Origin: Nostoc sp. MG11
GTDB lineage: Bacteria > Cyanobacteriota > Cyanobacteriia > Cyanobacteriales > Nostocaceae
DNA: 64,000 nt
Direction of reading: 5' to 3'
Assembly: GCF_014904695.1 (NCBI RefSeq)
Contig: NZ_JACXXN010000002.1
Coordinates: 434,001 to 498,000, forward strand
In this document: in pieces, positions 1 to 8,414 of the stretch
How the letters are laid out: the number at the start of each line of letters is the position of its first letter
Numbering within the stretch: the first letter of the stretch is position 1
Notes under the pieces: generated by a model
What the model was told of the DNA's origin: nothing
Seen by the model: the letters and a program-made list of their open reading frames with translations, nothing else
Databases searched by the model: none
Made by a program: the position numbers and the translations under genes

Positions 1-283
1 ATTCTTCTTCTGCGTCTTCATCTTCTAAGATTTCAATGAGTGGTGGGATGGCAATATTTCCCAAGCTAGTCAACACCTTGGCAACTTCCCAACGTTGTTG
101 AAAATCCCCCATCTCTAAAATTGAAACTGCTAATTTCAGAATATGTTCTCGATTTTTAACTATCTCTGAATGTCTAGAGTTTTGTCCCAAAACTAACTGT
201 TGCAAATATTGAATCAGTGATGACCAATCAGCTGCATCGTATGCTATTTGGGCCTGCACCAAAAGCTGGTTGAAATTATTCAC
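1..283 (-). CDS. HEAT-repeat protein, partial (C-terminus outside window)
   Basis: Reading leftward from a GTG at 281-283, an open frame continues to the window edge (94 codons). It encodes helical pairs typical of HEAT/armadillo repeats, including WEVAKVLTSLGNIAIPPLIEILED, split here as WEVAKVLTSLG and NIAIPPLIEILED, followed by an acidic run. HEAT repeats are protein-interaction scaffolds; no enzymatic role can be assigned. The nearest upstream in-frame stop lies within the downstream end of the Rieske gene, so GTG is the only reasonable start after that stop, 26 bases beyond the Rieske stop codon. The two genes are probably co-transcribed. The start is uncertain because no clear ribosome binding site is seen. 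Confidence 0.6.
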   Translation of the reverse strand, partial: MNNFNQLLVQAQIAYDAADWSSLIQYLQQLVLGQNSRHSEIVKNREHILKLAVSILEMGDFQQRWEVAKVLTSLGNIAIPPLIEILEDEDAEEE

Positions 284-309
284 GACACTTTGCTTAAATT
301 TGGAATTGT

Positions 310-717
310 CTAGGTTGGCTTAACTACAACTGAATCACCCTCAATCTTAGCGGCGTAAGTTTTTAGCGGTGTTGTTGCTGGGCCTCTTTGCACTTTACCA
401 TCAACACCAAATTCCGAACCATGACAGGGACAAGTGAATTTTTTTGCCTCAGCTTGCCATGCCACTGTGCAACCTGCATGAGAACAAGTCGGGTTTACAG
501 CAGTCAGATTTTCGGTTTTAGATGTGCCGACTACCAAAACAGGCCCAACGGGTGAGTTTTTAGCGAGTATTTGACCAATTTTATCTAATTCTGCCGATGT
601 ACCCACAGTTTGCCAATCTCCAGCAGTTGTCTGAGAAGAACAAGCTGCAAGGGCTACAGGTAAAGAACTCGCTATCGAACCCAAACCGACCCAATAAATG
701 AAATCACGACGTTTCAT
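310..717 (-). CDS. Rieske [2Fe-2S] lipoprotein
   Basis: The 135-residue protein starts MKRRDFIYW, a twin-arginine-like signal, and has a lipobox ending at Cys26 (ALAAC), so it is probably exported folded and lipid-anchored. The Rieske ligands are visible: C78-S-H80 and C96-P-C98-H99, with Cys83 and Cys98 placed to form the usual disulfide. It is shorter than PetC of the cytochrome b6f complex and lacks a long membrane hinge, so it is more likely a stand-alone electron carrier. It is transcribed away from nirA and is followed by a HEAT-repeat gene. The redox partner is unknown. Confidence 0.8.
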   Translation of the reverse strand: MKRRDFIYWVGLGSIASSLPVALAACSSQTTAGDWQTVGTSAELDKIGQILAKNSPVGPVLVVGTSKTENLTAVNPTCSHAGCTVAWQAEAKKFTCPCHGSEFGVDGKVQRGPATTPLKTYAAKIEGDSVVVKPT

Positions 718-1147
718 GACTGCGTTTTAGTTAACATACATCAATCCCAAATGCTGTTCAGCGAGCGCTTTGCATCGCTTATTAGCTGTTCTTTATGCAA
801 AAAACGCATACTAATGATACACTTTCAGCAATTTTACTAAAAAACCGTAACAATTTATACGATTTTAACATAAATCCCGTCTTAACTTAGAGGTATCGAA
901 ATTGTTACATAAACAGTATTCACACCTTCTTGACAAATTTACAAAATGTAAGAGCGACAGATTTTACCTATTTTAGGTTTCAAGTTGTAATGCTCTTGAG
1001 TACAAATAATCAGCCGTAACTAAATCAAATTTTTTGATCATTAACCCTCGTGGATCCATTAACTGATGAGACTACGGGCTGGTTGATATTGGGTAAGTAA
1101 CTCTATAAGTTCTCAGCAGATCAGTTATTTGCAACGAAACTCATCTC
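718..1147. promoter_or_regulatory. Intergenic region between divergent Rieske gene and nirA; nirA control region
   Basis: This 430-base spacer separates divergent genes. It holds the NtcA-type promoter annotated at 847-888 and then about 250 bases of untranslated leader before nirA. An additional imperfect TTGTA...TACAA inverted pair occurs near 985-1005, but its 11-base spacing does not match NtcA. No separate promoter for the Rieske gene could be identified with confidence. Confidence 0.6.
847..888 (+). promoter_or_regulatory. NtcA-activated promoter of the nirA operon
   Basis: A perfect NtcA consensus, GTA-N8-TAC, occupies 847-860. A -10-like hexamer TAACTT (fits TAN3T) lies at 883-888, 22 bases further on. 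This spacing is what is known for class-II NtcA-dependent promoters, where the activator site replaces the -35 box. Transcription would start near 895. NtcA is the CRP-family nitrogen regulator that responds to 2-oxoglutarate; activation of nirA under ammonium limitation is established in other cyanobacteria and is inferred here. Confidence 0.75.
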
Positions 1148-2746
1148 ATGACAGACACAGCAACTACCACAACAAGCCTTAACAAGTTTGAGAAATTCAA
1201 AGCAGAAAAAGATGGACTCGCCGTCAAAGGTGAGATAGAGAAATTTGCTGCCCTAGGCTGGGAAGCAATGGACGAAACAGACCGTGATCACCGACTCAAG
1301 TGGGTAGGTGTGTTTTTTCGCCCAGTGACTCCGGGCAAGTTTATGATGCGGATGCGCTTACCTAACGGTATTCTCACCAGCAGTCAGATGCGTGCTTTAG
1401 CAGGAGTGGTGCAGCGTTACGGAGATGACGGCAACGCTGACATTACTACCAGACAAAATATCCAATTGCGGGGCATCAGGATTGAAGACTTACCTGATAT
1501 TTTTAATAGATTTCACGCAGTTGGTTTAACCAGCGTCCAGTCAGGGATGGACAACATCCGCAATATCACAGGCGACCCGGTGGCGGGATTGGATGCAGAT
1601 GAATTGTATGACACACGAGAGGTGGTGCAGCAAATTCAGGATATGCTCACCAATAAAGGTGAAGGCAATCCAGAGTTTACCAACCTACCAAGGAAATTTA
1701 ACATTGCGATCGCAGGTGGGCGAGACAATTCAGTTCACGCCGAAATCAACGATTTAGCTTTCGTTCCTGCGTTTAAAGAAGGGACTGGGGAAGAATCTTC
1801 TCAATCTCCAATATTTGGATTTAACGTCTTGGTGGGTGGCTTTTTCTCAGCTAAACGCTGTGAGGCGGCGATTCCTCTGAATGCTTGGGTGTCTCCAGAA
1901 GACGTCGTAGCAGTATGTAGAGCCGTTTTGGAAGTTTATCGGGATCACGGTTTACGCGCCAACCGCCAAAAATCCCGCTTGATGTGGCTAATTGATGAAT
2001 GGGGTTTAGAAAAGTTTCGCCAAGAAGTCGAAAACCGTTTGGGTAAACCATTGTTACCCGCAGCGCCAAAAGACGAAATCGACTGGGAAAAACGCGACCA
2101 TATTGGGGTATATAAACAAAAACAACCAGGATTAAACTACGTAGGCTTGCATATCCCAGTCGGTCGGCTGTATGCCGAAGATATGTTTGAAATCGCGCGT
2201 CTAGCAGAAGTTTACGGTAGTGGTGAAATTCGCTTCACCGTTGAGCAAAATATCATTATTCCTAATATTCCTGACTCGCGGTTGGCAACATTTTTGACAG
2301 AGCCGCTGCTAGAAAGATTTTCGATTGATCCTGGTTTACTGACGCGATCGCTAGTTTCTTGCACAGGCTCACAATTTTGCAACTTTGCCCTAATTGAAAC
2401 TAAAAACCGTGCTTTAGGAATCATTAAAGCATTAGAAGCAGAGTTAATACTAACTGCAAACGTGCGAATTCACTGGACAGGTTGTCCTAACTCCTGCGGA
2501 CAGCCTCAAGTTGCAGATATCGGCTTGATGGGAACTAAAGTTCGCAAAAATGGCAAAGCTGTAGAAGGAGTTGATATCTACATGGGTGGCAAAGTTGGCA
2601 AAGACGCCCATCTAGGAGCTTGTGTCATCAAAGGCATACCCTGTGAAGACTTACAGCCAGTATTGCAAAATTTACTCATTGAACACTTTGGCGCAAAACC
2701 GAAGCAAGAAGCCTTGGTAACTCATTGGTCAATAGATCACAACTAA
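1148..2746 (+). CDS. nirA: Ferredoxin-nitrite reductase
   Basis: This 532-residue protein reduces nitrite to ammonium with six electrons from reduced ferredoxin, using a [4Fe-4S] cluster coupled to sirohaem. The cluster ligands are visible as C405-x5-C411 (CTGSQFC) and C446-x3-C450 (CPNSC), in the arrangement shared by nitrite and sulfite reductases. Two nitrite/sulfite reductase half-domain repeats can be recognised. Assignment to nitrite rather than sulfite rests on the position as first gene of an NtcA-type nrt operon. The gap to nrtA is 26 bases. Confidence 0.95.
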   Translation: MTDTATTTTSLNKFEKFKAEKDGLAVKGEIEKFAALGWEAMDETDRDHRLKWVGVFFRPVTPGKFMMRMRLPNGILTSSQMRALAGVVQRYGDDGNADITTRQNIQLRGIRIEDLPDIFNRFHAVGLTSVQSGMDNIRNITGDPVAGLDADELYDTREVVQQIQDMLTNKGEGNPEFTNLPRKFNIAIAGGRDNSVHAEINDLAFVPAFKEGTGEESSQSPIFGFNVLVGGFFSAKRCEAAIPLNAWVSPEDVVAVCRAVLEVYRDHGLRANRQKSRLMWLIDEWGLEKFRQEVENRLGKPLLPAAPKDEIDWEKRDHIGVYKQKQPGLNYVGLHIPVGRLYAEDMFEIARLAEVYGSGEIRFTVEQNIIIPNIPDSRLATFLTEPLLERFSIDPGLLTRSLVSCTGSQFCNFALIETKNRALGIIKALEAELILTANVRIHWTGCPNSCGQPQVADIGLMGTKVRKNGKAVEGVDIYMGGKVGKDAHLGACVIKGIPCEDLQPVLQNLLIEHFGAKPKQEALVTHWSIDHN

Positions 2747-2772
2747 ACAGTTAACAACTAAATAAAGGACAA

Positions 2773-4095
2773 ATGACAAATCTTTCAAGAAGAAAATTTA
2801 TTTTCACCGCAAGTGCTACGGCTACCGCTTCTATTTTGGCTCACGGTTGTTCTGCTGGCAGCAATACAGCCTCAACAGGTGGTAACTCGCCCTCTGCTGC
2901 TCCCGCCGCCAACGTCTCTACAGTAGCCAACGCTCCGAAGGTAGAAGTAACCAAAGCCAAGCTAGGATTCATTGCTCTAACTGATGCTGCTCCTTTAATT
3001 ATTGCTAAAGAAAAGGGTTTCTTTGCTAAGTACGGCATGACTGATGTCGAGGTGATCAAGCAGAAATCTTGGCCTGTGACTCGTGACAACTTAAAAATCG
3101 GCTCAGCTGGCGGCGGTATTGATGGCGCACATATCCTCAGCCCCATGCCTTACTTAATGACCATCAACGATAAAGTGCCAATGTATATCTTGGCAAGGTT
3201 AAATACCAATGGTCAGGCTATCTCTGTTGCCAATAGATTTAAAGAACTCAATGTTAATTTAGAAAGCAAAGGGCTGAAAGAAGCTGCAAGTCAGGCCAAA
3301 GCTAATAAAAAAGCCTTAAAATTTGGTGTTACCTTTCCTGGTGGTACTCACGATTTATGGATGCGCTACTGGCTAGCAGCTGGCGGCATCAATCCAGATC
3401 AAGATGTGGTTTTGGAACCCGTACCACCACCACAAATGGTGGCAAATATGAAAGTCAACACCATCGATTCTTTCTGCGTGGGAGAGCCTTGGAACGCTCA
3501 ATTGGTAAACCAAAAAATAGGTTATTCAGCTTTAGTTACAGGCGAGTTATGGAAAGATCATCCAGAAAAAGCCTTTACTATGCGGAAAGATTGGGTTGAT
3601 CAAAATCCCAATGCTGCACAAGCAATGTTGATGGCAGTTATGGAAGCTCAACAATGGTGCGATCGCTCAGAAAATAAAGAAGAGATGTGCAAAATCTGCT
3701 CTGACCGTAAATACTTTAACGTTGCTGCCGCAGATATTTTAGAAAGGTCTAAAGGCAATATCGACTTTGGTGATGGTCGCACTCAGCAAAACTTCCCAAA
3801 TCGCATGAAGTTCTGGGCAGATAATGCCTCTTATCCTTACAAAAGTCACGACATTTGGTTTTTAACAGAAGATATTCGCTGGGGCTATTTACCAAAAGAC
3901 ACTAAAGTTCAGGAAATAGTTAATCAAGTGAATAAAGAAGACTTGTGGAAAAAAGCAGCTAAAGCTATTGCTGTTCCTGATTCCGAAATCCCTAAGAGTA
4001 GTTCTCGTGGTATTGAGACTTTCTTTGATGGTGTGAAATTTGACCCAGAAAAACCAGAAGAATATTTGCAGAGTTTGAAAATTAAAAAAGTTTAA
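2773..4095 (+). CDS. nrtA: Nitrate/nitrite ABC transporter substrate-binding lipoprotein
   Basis: This 440-residue protein captures nitrate and nitrite on the outer face of the cytoplasmic membrane. It begins with a twin-arginine-like motif (SRRKFIF) and a hydrophobic stretch to a lipobox cysteine, Cys26 (AHGC). The remainder is a NrtA/SsuA-like periplasmic-binding fold with the characteristic segments LGFIALTDAAPLIIAKEKGFF (read as LGFIALTDAAP plus LIIAKEKGFF), FPGGTHDLWMRYWLAAGGI and CVGEPWN. The C-terminal half of NrtC in this operon is clearly homologous. Two hairpins between nrtA and nrtB may allow extra NrtA synthesis (inference). Confidence 0.95.
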   Translation: MTNLSRRKFIFTASATATASILAHGCSAGSNTASTGGNSPSAAPAANVSTVANAPKVEVTKAKLGFIALTDAAPLIIAKEKGFFAKYGMTDVEVIKQKSWPVTRDNLKIGSAGGGIDGAHILSPMPYLMTINDKVPMYILARLNTNGQAISVANRFKELNVNLESKGLKEAASQAKANKKALKFGVTFPGGTHDLWMRYWLAAGGINPDQDVVLEPVPPPQMVANMKVNTIDSFCVGEPWNAQLVNQKIGYSALVTGELWKDHPEKAFTMRKDWVDQNPNAAQAMLMAVMEAQQWCDRSENKEEMCKICSDRKYFNVAAADILERSKGNIDFGDGRTQQNFPNRMKFWADNASYPYKSHDIWFLTEDIRWGYLPKDTKVQEIVNQVNKEDLWKKAAKAIAVPDSEIPKSSSRGIETFFDGVKFDPEKPEEYLQSLKIKKV

Positions 4096-4141
4096 TTAAG
4101 GATTTAGGCATAATTAAACATCAACAAAATCATAGCTAGTA

Positions 4142-4188
4142 GTGAGCGATGAATCGCTCACAGCAAGGTTTATTAGGACTAAAGTCCT
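4142..4188. repeat. Two adjacent hairpins in the nrtA-nrtB spacer
   Basis: The first is a perfect 8-bp stem, GTGAGCGA (4142-4149) with TCGCTCAC (4154-4161), around a TGAA loop. The second is AGGACT (4175-4180) with AGTCCT (4183-4188). They sit in the 151-base gap between nrtA and nrtB, the largest gap after the binding-protein gene. Such hairpins can protect upstream mRNA or attenuate downstream transcription, but no U-tract follows, so strong termination is not expected. Confidence 0.7.
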
Positions 4189-4246
4189 TACTACAAACTT
4201 GAATTTTTACGCCTAGCTACTTAAAGGCAGTGGGAGAAAATAGAAA

Positions 4247-5080
4247 ATGGCAGCTATTCTTGGAAGTCGCACTATCAAGAAAAATCACCGTAAGAATTTC
4301 AATAAATTAGTTTCACAAAAAATTGTGCCGCCACTGGTAGCGTTAGCTATTTTTCTAGTGATTTGGCAACTACTTTGTTTAAATCCTAACTTTAAGTTAC
4401 CTGGGCCGATAGAAACCTTTTCCGAAACTTGGGATCCTTTTATTATTAATCCATTTTTTGATAATGGTGAAAGTGATAAAGGCTTAGGCTGGCAAATACT
4501 CAGTAGTTTAGGGAGAGTTGGTTTAGGCTTTTCTCTAGCAACAATTGTTGGCATTGCAGTGGGGATTTTCATTGGTGCGAATAAATTACTTTATAACGCC
4601 CTGGATCCAATTTTCCAAGTGTTGCGGACTGTACCACCTTTGGCATGGCTACCAATTTCTTTAGCAGCATTTCAACAGGCTAATCCTTCAGCTATTTTCG
4701 TGATTTTCATTACATCTGTTTGGCCGATTGTGATCAACACCACAGTAGGTGTACAACAAATTCCTCAAGACTACATAAATGTAGCCAGAGTTTTGCGTTT
4801 AAAAGGAGCCAAATATTTCTTTAAAGTAGTATTTCCTGCCACTGTTCCTTATATATTTACAGGATTACGCATTGGTATTGGTTTATCTTGGTTAGCAATT
4901 GTCGCAGCAGAAATGTTAGTCGGTGGTGTCGGAATTGGTTCATTTATTTGGGATGCCTATAATACCACCACAGAAACTAACTTAAGCGAAATTATCCTCG
5001 CCTTAATTTATGTTGGCTTGGTCGGCTTAATCCTAGATAGATTAGTTGGCTTTATAGCTAGCAAAGTTGTATCCGAATAA
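4247..5080 (+). CDS. nrtB: Nitrate ABC transporter permease
   Basis: This 277-residue integral membrane protein forms the channel of the NrtABCD importer. It has an N-terminal membrane segment (VPPLVALAIFLVIWQLL) and a BPD-type inner-membrane domain with several further segments. The EAA-like loop contacting the ATPases is visible around VARVLRLKGAKYFFKVVFPATVPYI, given here as VARVLRLKGAK and YFFKVVFPATVP. The ATG at 4247 follows a purine-rich stretch. It precedes nrtC by 56 bases, and that gap contains a heptad repeat. Confidence 0.93.
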   Translation: MAAILGSRTIKKNHRKNFNKLVSQKIVPPLVALAIFLVIWQLLCLNPNFKLPGPIETFSETWDPFIINPFFDNGESDKGLGWQILSSLGRVGLGFSLATIVGIAVGIFIGANKLLYNALDPIFQVLRTVPPLAWLPISLAAFQQANPSAIFVIFITSVWPIVINTTVGVQQIPQDYINVARVLRLKGAKYFFKVVFPATVPYIFTGLRIGIGLSWLAIVAAEMLVGGVGIGSFIWDAYNTTTETNLSEIILALIYVGLVGLILDRLVGFIASKVVSE

Positions 5081-5110
5081 CAAAAGTAGGGAATAGGTTA
5101 TTTCCCAACT

Positions 5111-5131
5111 ACGAATTACGAATTACGAATT
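5111..5131. repeat. Short tandem heptamer ACGAATT x3
   Basis: Three exact head-to-tail copies of ACGAATT fill most of the short nrtB-nrtC spacer, ending six bases before the nrtC start codon. Heptad repeats of this kind are characteristic of heterocystous cyanobacterial intergenic DNA. Confidence 0.85.
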
Positions 5132-5136
5132 AAAAA

Positions 5137-7125
5137 ATGACTACTTTTGTTGAAGTTGACCACGTTGACCGTGTATTTGATCTCCCAACTGGTGGCAAAT
5201 ATATTGCTCTAAAAAATATTGAGTTGAAAATCCAACAAGGGGAATTTGTTTCTCTGATTGGACACTCTGGTTGTGGTAAATCTACCTTGCTCAACATCAT
5301 CGCAGGTTTAGATCGAGCAAGTATTGGCGGCGTTACCTTGGAAGGGCGGGAAATTAAAGATCCCAGTCCAGACCGGATGGTTGTGTTTCAAAACTACTCT
5401 TTGCTGCCTTGGTTAACAGTACGGGAAAACGTAGCTCTAGCTGTTGATGAAGTGTATAAAGGTAAGCCCAAGGGTCAACGCCAAAGCATTATTGAAGAAC
5501 ATATTGATATGGTGGGGCTGCGCCCAGCGGCGAATAAACGTCCGAGAGAGTTATCTGGGGGGATGAAACAACGGGTGGCGATCGCTCGCGCCTTGGCTAC
5601 TCGTCCCAAGTTGTTACTGCTAGATGAACCTTTTGGGGCGTTGGATGCCTTAACGCGGGGTAGCTTGCAAGAACAACTGATGAAAATTTGTAACGAACAC
5701 AACGTTACATGCGTGATGGTGACACACGACGTGGATGAGGCGTTATTGTTGAGCGATCGCGTTGTCATGCTCACCAACGGGCCAGAAGCTCATATCGGGC
5801 AAATTATCGAAGTGCCAATCCCCCGTCCGCGTCAACGCCTGGAAGTAGTCAAACATCCCAGCTACTACAGTCTGCGGAATGAAATGATTTATTTCCTCAA
5901 CCAGCAAAAGCTGGCCAAGAAACGCAAAGCACAGCAGACTTCAGTACCAGTAGCTACATTCCACAACGGCTTAGAAAAAGTCAATCTGGAAATCGGCTTT
6001 CTACCTTTAACTGATGCTGCACCTTTGATTGTTGCTCAAGAAAAAGGCTTCTTTGCCCAGTACGGTTTAGAAAAAATCACCCTCAATCGTGCCAGTAATT
6101 GGGAAGAAATAACTCAAGGGGTTGTTAATGGTAAATTAGACGCGGCTCAGATGCTTGCAGGAATGCCCTTAGCCCTAACTTTGGGTGCTGGTGGCAAAAA
6201 ACCAATTCCTGTAATCAATGCCCTAAATATCTCTCGCAATGCTAACGCCATTACTTTAAGCAAAAGATTGTATAGCCAAGGAGTCAGAAACCTAACTGAC
6301 TTAAAAGCAGCGATTAGCGCTACTCCCGATCAAATTCTGACTTTGGGTGTAGTTCATCCTACTTCAATGCTGAACCTAATGTTGCGTTATTGGCTGGCGG
6401 CTGGCGGCATAGATCCTGATAGAGATGTCAGCTTGACAGTGGTTCCACCAATGGAAATGGTTTCTCAACTCAAAGCCGGAAATATTGACGGTTACTGTGC
6501 TGGAGAACCCTGGAACTACCTTGCTGTCCATCAAGACTTAGGCTTTGTTGCGGCTACAGCTTTAGAAATTTGGTCAGGACAGCCGAAAAAAGTCTTGGGA
6601 GTGCGAGAAGATTGGGCGCAGCAGTACCCAGAGACTTATCTTGCTCTCGTCAAAGCACTGTTAGAAGCTTGCAAATATTGTGACGATTTCCGCAACCGCG
6701 AAGAAATTTTAGAAATACTCTGCCGTTCTGAATATTTAGATATAGATCCTGTGTACGTCCGTCCGGGATTCATCGATCCCTACGATCGCGGCGACGGTAC
6801 AGAGCCACAAGACTTCACAGCATACAACCAGTTTTATCTCAATAAAACCAACTATCCCAACCGCACTGAAATTTTGTGGATGGTCACTCAAATGGCACGT
6901 TGGGGCTTAACACCCTTCCCGAAAAACTGGGTGGAGGTGATTGAAAGAGTCTGTCGTACAGACATATTTGGTGCTGCTGCACGCGAACTCGGCTTAATCG
7001 ATATCGGAGAGGATGATCCTATTCATTTATTTGATGGTAAAGTTTTTAACCCATCAGAGCCAATAGAGTATCTCAAAAGCTTGGAAATTAAACGGCAGAT
7101 CCGGGTTGAGGAAATATTTATTTAG
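5137..7125 (+). CDS. nrtC: Nitrate ABC transporter ATPase with fused NrtA-like regulatory domain
   Basis: This 662-residue protein has an N-terminal ABC ATPase (about residues 1-260) with Walker A GHSGCGKST, signature LSGGMKQRVAIARAL and Walker B LLLLDEPFGALD. A C-terminal domain (about 285-662) resembles NrtA, with GFLPLTDAAPLIVAQEKGFF-type and CAGEPWNY segments, and carries no signal peptide, so it is cytoplasmic. In studied cyanobacteria this domain mediates ammonium-promoted inhibition of nitrate uptake. It works as a heterodimer with NrtD. The following spacer to nrtD contains a minisatellite. Confidence 0.95.
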   Translation: MTTFVEVDHVDRVFDLPTGGKYIALKNIELKIQQGEFVSLIGHSGCGKSTLLNIIAGLDRASIGGVTLEGREIKDPSPDRMVVFQNYSLLPWLTVRENVALAVDEVYKGKPKGQRQSIIEEHIDMVGLRPAANKRPRELSGGMKQRVAIARALATRPKLLLLDEPFGALDALTRGSLQEQLMKICNEHNVTCVMVTHDVDEALLLSDRVVMLTNGPEAHIGQIIEVPIPRPRQRLEVVKHPSYYSLRNEMIYFLNQQKLAKKRKAQQTSVPVATFHNGLEKVNLEIGFLPLTDAAPLIVAQEKGFFAQYGLEKITLNRASNWEEITQGVVNGKLDAAQMLAGMPLALTLGAGGKKPIPVINALNISRNANAITLSKRLYSQGVRNLTDLKAAISATPDQILTLGVVHPTSMLNLMLRYWLAAGGIDPDRDVSLTVVPPMEMVSQLKAGNIDGYCAGEPWNYLAVHQDLGFVAATALEIWSGQPKKVLGVREDWAQQYPETYLALVKALLEACKYCDDFRNREEILEILCRSEYLDIDPVYVRPGFIDPYDRGDGTEPQDFTAYNQFYLNKTNYPNRTEILWMVTQMARWGLTPFPKNWVEVIERVCRTDIFGAAARELGLIDIGEDDPIHLFDGKVFNPSEPIEYLKSLEIKRQIRVEEIFI

Positions 7126-7153
7126 TCATTGAGGAAGCAGGGAGAAGGCAGGA

Positions 7154-7373
7154 AACTCCATTAATGCGGCTTTGAACTCCATTAATGAGTCTTTGAACTC
7201 CATTAATGCGGCTTTGAACTCCATTAATGAGTCCTTGAACTCCATTAATGAGTCTTTGAACTCCATTAATGAGTCTTTGAACTCCATTAATGAGTCTTTG
7301 AACTCCATTAATGAGTCTTTGAACTCCATTAATGCGGCTTTGAACTCCATTAATGCGGCTTTGAACTCCATTA
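7154..7373. repeat. 21-bp minisatellite between nrtC and nrtD
   Basis: Ten complete 21-bp units plus a 10-base partial eleventh, in perfect register from 7154. Each unit starts AACTCCATTAATG followed by either CGG or AGT in the variable core and then a pyrimidine-rich CTTTG end; one unit has CCTTG. The order of variants is CGG, AGT, CGG, AGT x5, CGG, CGG. As 21 is a multiple of three and the unit lacks stops in some frames, artificial open frames appear on both strands (about 7172-7432 forward, 7126-7380 reverse). I do not regard these as genes. A relic of the unit lies at 58906-58959, inverted. Confidence 0.95.
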
Positions 7374-7459
7374 CTCTCAAATTTGTTTTGAACGATAGCT
7401 CATTCTTGAAAATCTATTTTCATCAGTTGTAATTAAAAATTGGTTGGTATAAATTCATC

Positions 7460-8308
7460 ATGCAAACAGTAAACGGAATTAACAGCAAAACTCAAATCAA
7501 TCAACTGCAAACGAAAAAAGCAGAAAACTTTTTGGTAATTGAAGGTGTAAGCAAAATTTATCCAAGTTCCGAAGGCCCCTACACCGTACTGGATGGAGTT
7601 GACCTGAAAGTGCGTGAGGGCGAATTTGTTTGTATCATTGGTCATTCTGGCTGTGGTAAATCAACTCTCCTCAACATGGTTTCCGGGTTTAACACTCCCA
7701 CCGACGGTATTGTTCTGCTACAAGACAAACCCATCACCGAACCAGGCCCCGACCGGATGATGGTATTCCAAAACTATTGTTTGCTGCCTTGGCTGAGTGT
7801 TTTTGATAACGTTTACCTAGCTATTGATTCAGTATTTCCTAAAAAACCCCAAGCAGAGAAACGGGCGATCGCCAGAGAACATTTAGCAATGGTGGGACTT
7901 ACAGAAGCGGCTGACAAGAAACCAAATCAGCTTTCTGGAGGCATGAAACAGCGAGTTGCGATCGCCCGCGCCCTCTCCATCCGTCCCCAAGTTTTGATTC
8001 TCGATGAACCCTTTGGTGCATTAGATGCCATCACCAGAGAAGAATTACAAGAAGAACTGCTGCAAATCTGGCGTGAACATCAAGTCACCGTACTGATGAT
8101 TACTCATGACATTGATGAAGCGCTTTTCCTCGCCGATAGAGTTGTGATGATGACTAACGGCCCAGCTGCTCACATCGGTGAAATCCTCAATATTCCCTTC
8201 TCTCGTCCCCGCAATCGTCGCCGCATCATGGAAGACCCTGAGTACTACGAATTGCGAAACTACGCTCTAGACTTCCTCTTTCGCCGATTTGCTCACGCTG
8301 ACGAGTAA
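7460..8308 (+). CDS. nrtD: Nitrate ABC transporter ATPase
   Basis: This 282-residue ABC ATPase has Walker A GHSGCGKST, signature LSGGMKQRVAIARAL and Walker B VLILDEPFGALD. It is the single-domain partner of NrtC; its sequence closely matches the NrtC ATPase half but it lacks the NrtA-like extension. It energises nitrate import at the inner face of the cytoplasmic membrane. It lies 334 bases after nrtC because of the minisatellite, and 106 bases before the MFS permease gene. Confidence 0.94.
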   Translation: MQTVNGINSKTQINQLQTKKAENFLVIEGVSKIYPSSEGPYTVLDGVDLKVREGEFVCIIGHSGCGKSTLLNMVSGFNTPTDGIVLLQDKPITEPGPDRMMVFQNYCLLPWLSVFDNVYLAIDSVFPKKPQAEKRAIAREHLAMVGLTEAADKKPNQLSGGMKQRVAIARALSIRPQVLILDEPFGALDAITREELQEELLQIWREHQVTVLMITHDIDEALFLADRVVMMTNGPAAHIGEILNIPFSRPRNRRRIMEDPEYYELRNYALDFLFRRFAHADE

Positions 8309-8414
8309 CTGCTTGGCGGAGTCATTTGTCATCGGTCATTTGTCAAGAGTCAGGAGCATTTATTAACCTTGTGCCCCTCTGCCCCCTTACCTCATCTTCA
8401 ATTAGGAAGGCTTA

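Noticed and set aside
1063-1141. CTGATGA followed later by CGAAAC upstream of nirA, resembling a hammerhead ribozyme core
   Set aside because: The bases after CTGATGA and before GAAA do not form stem II, and no stem III could be found; chance match.
7126-7432. Open frames on both strands with repeats NSINESL or MEFKDSL
   Set aside because: They are produced by the 21-bp tandem repeat lacking stops; no ribosome binding site and no gene-like context.
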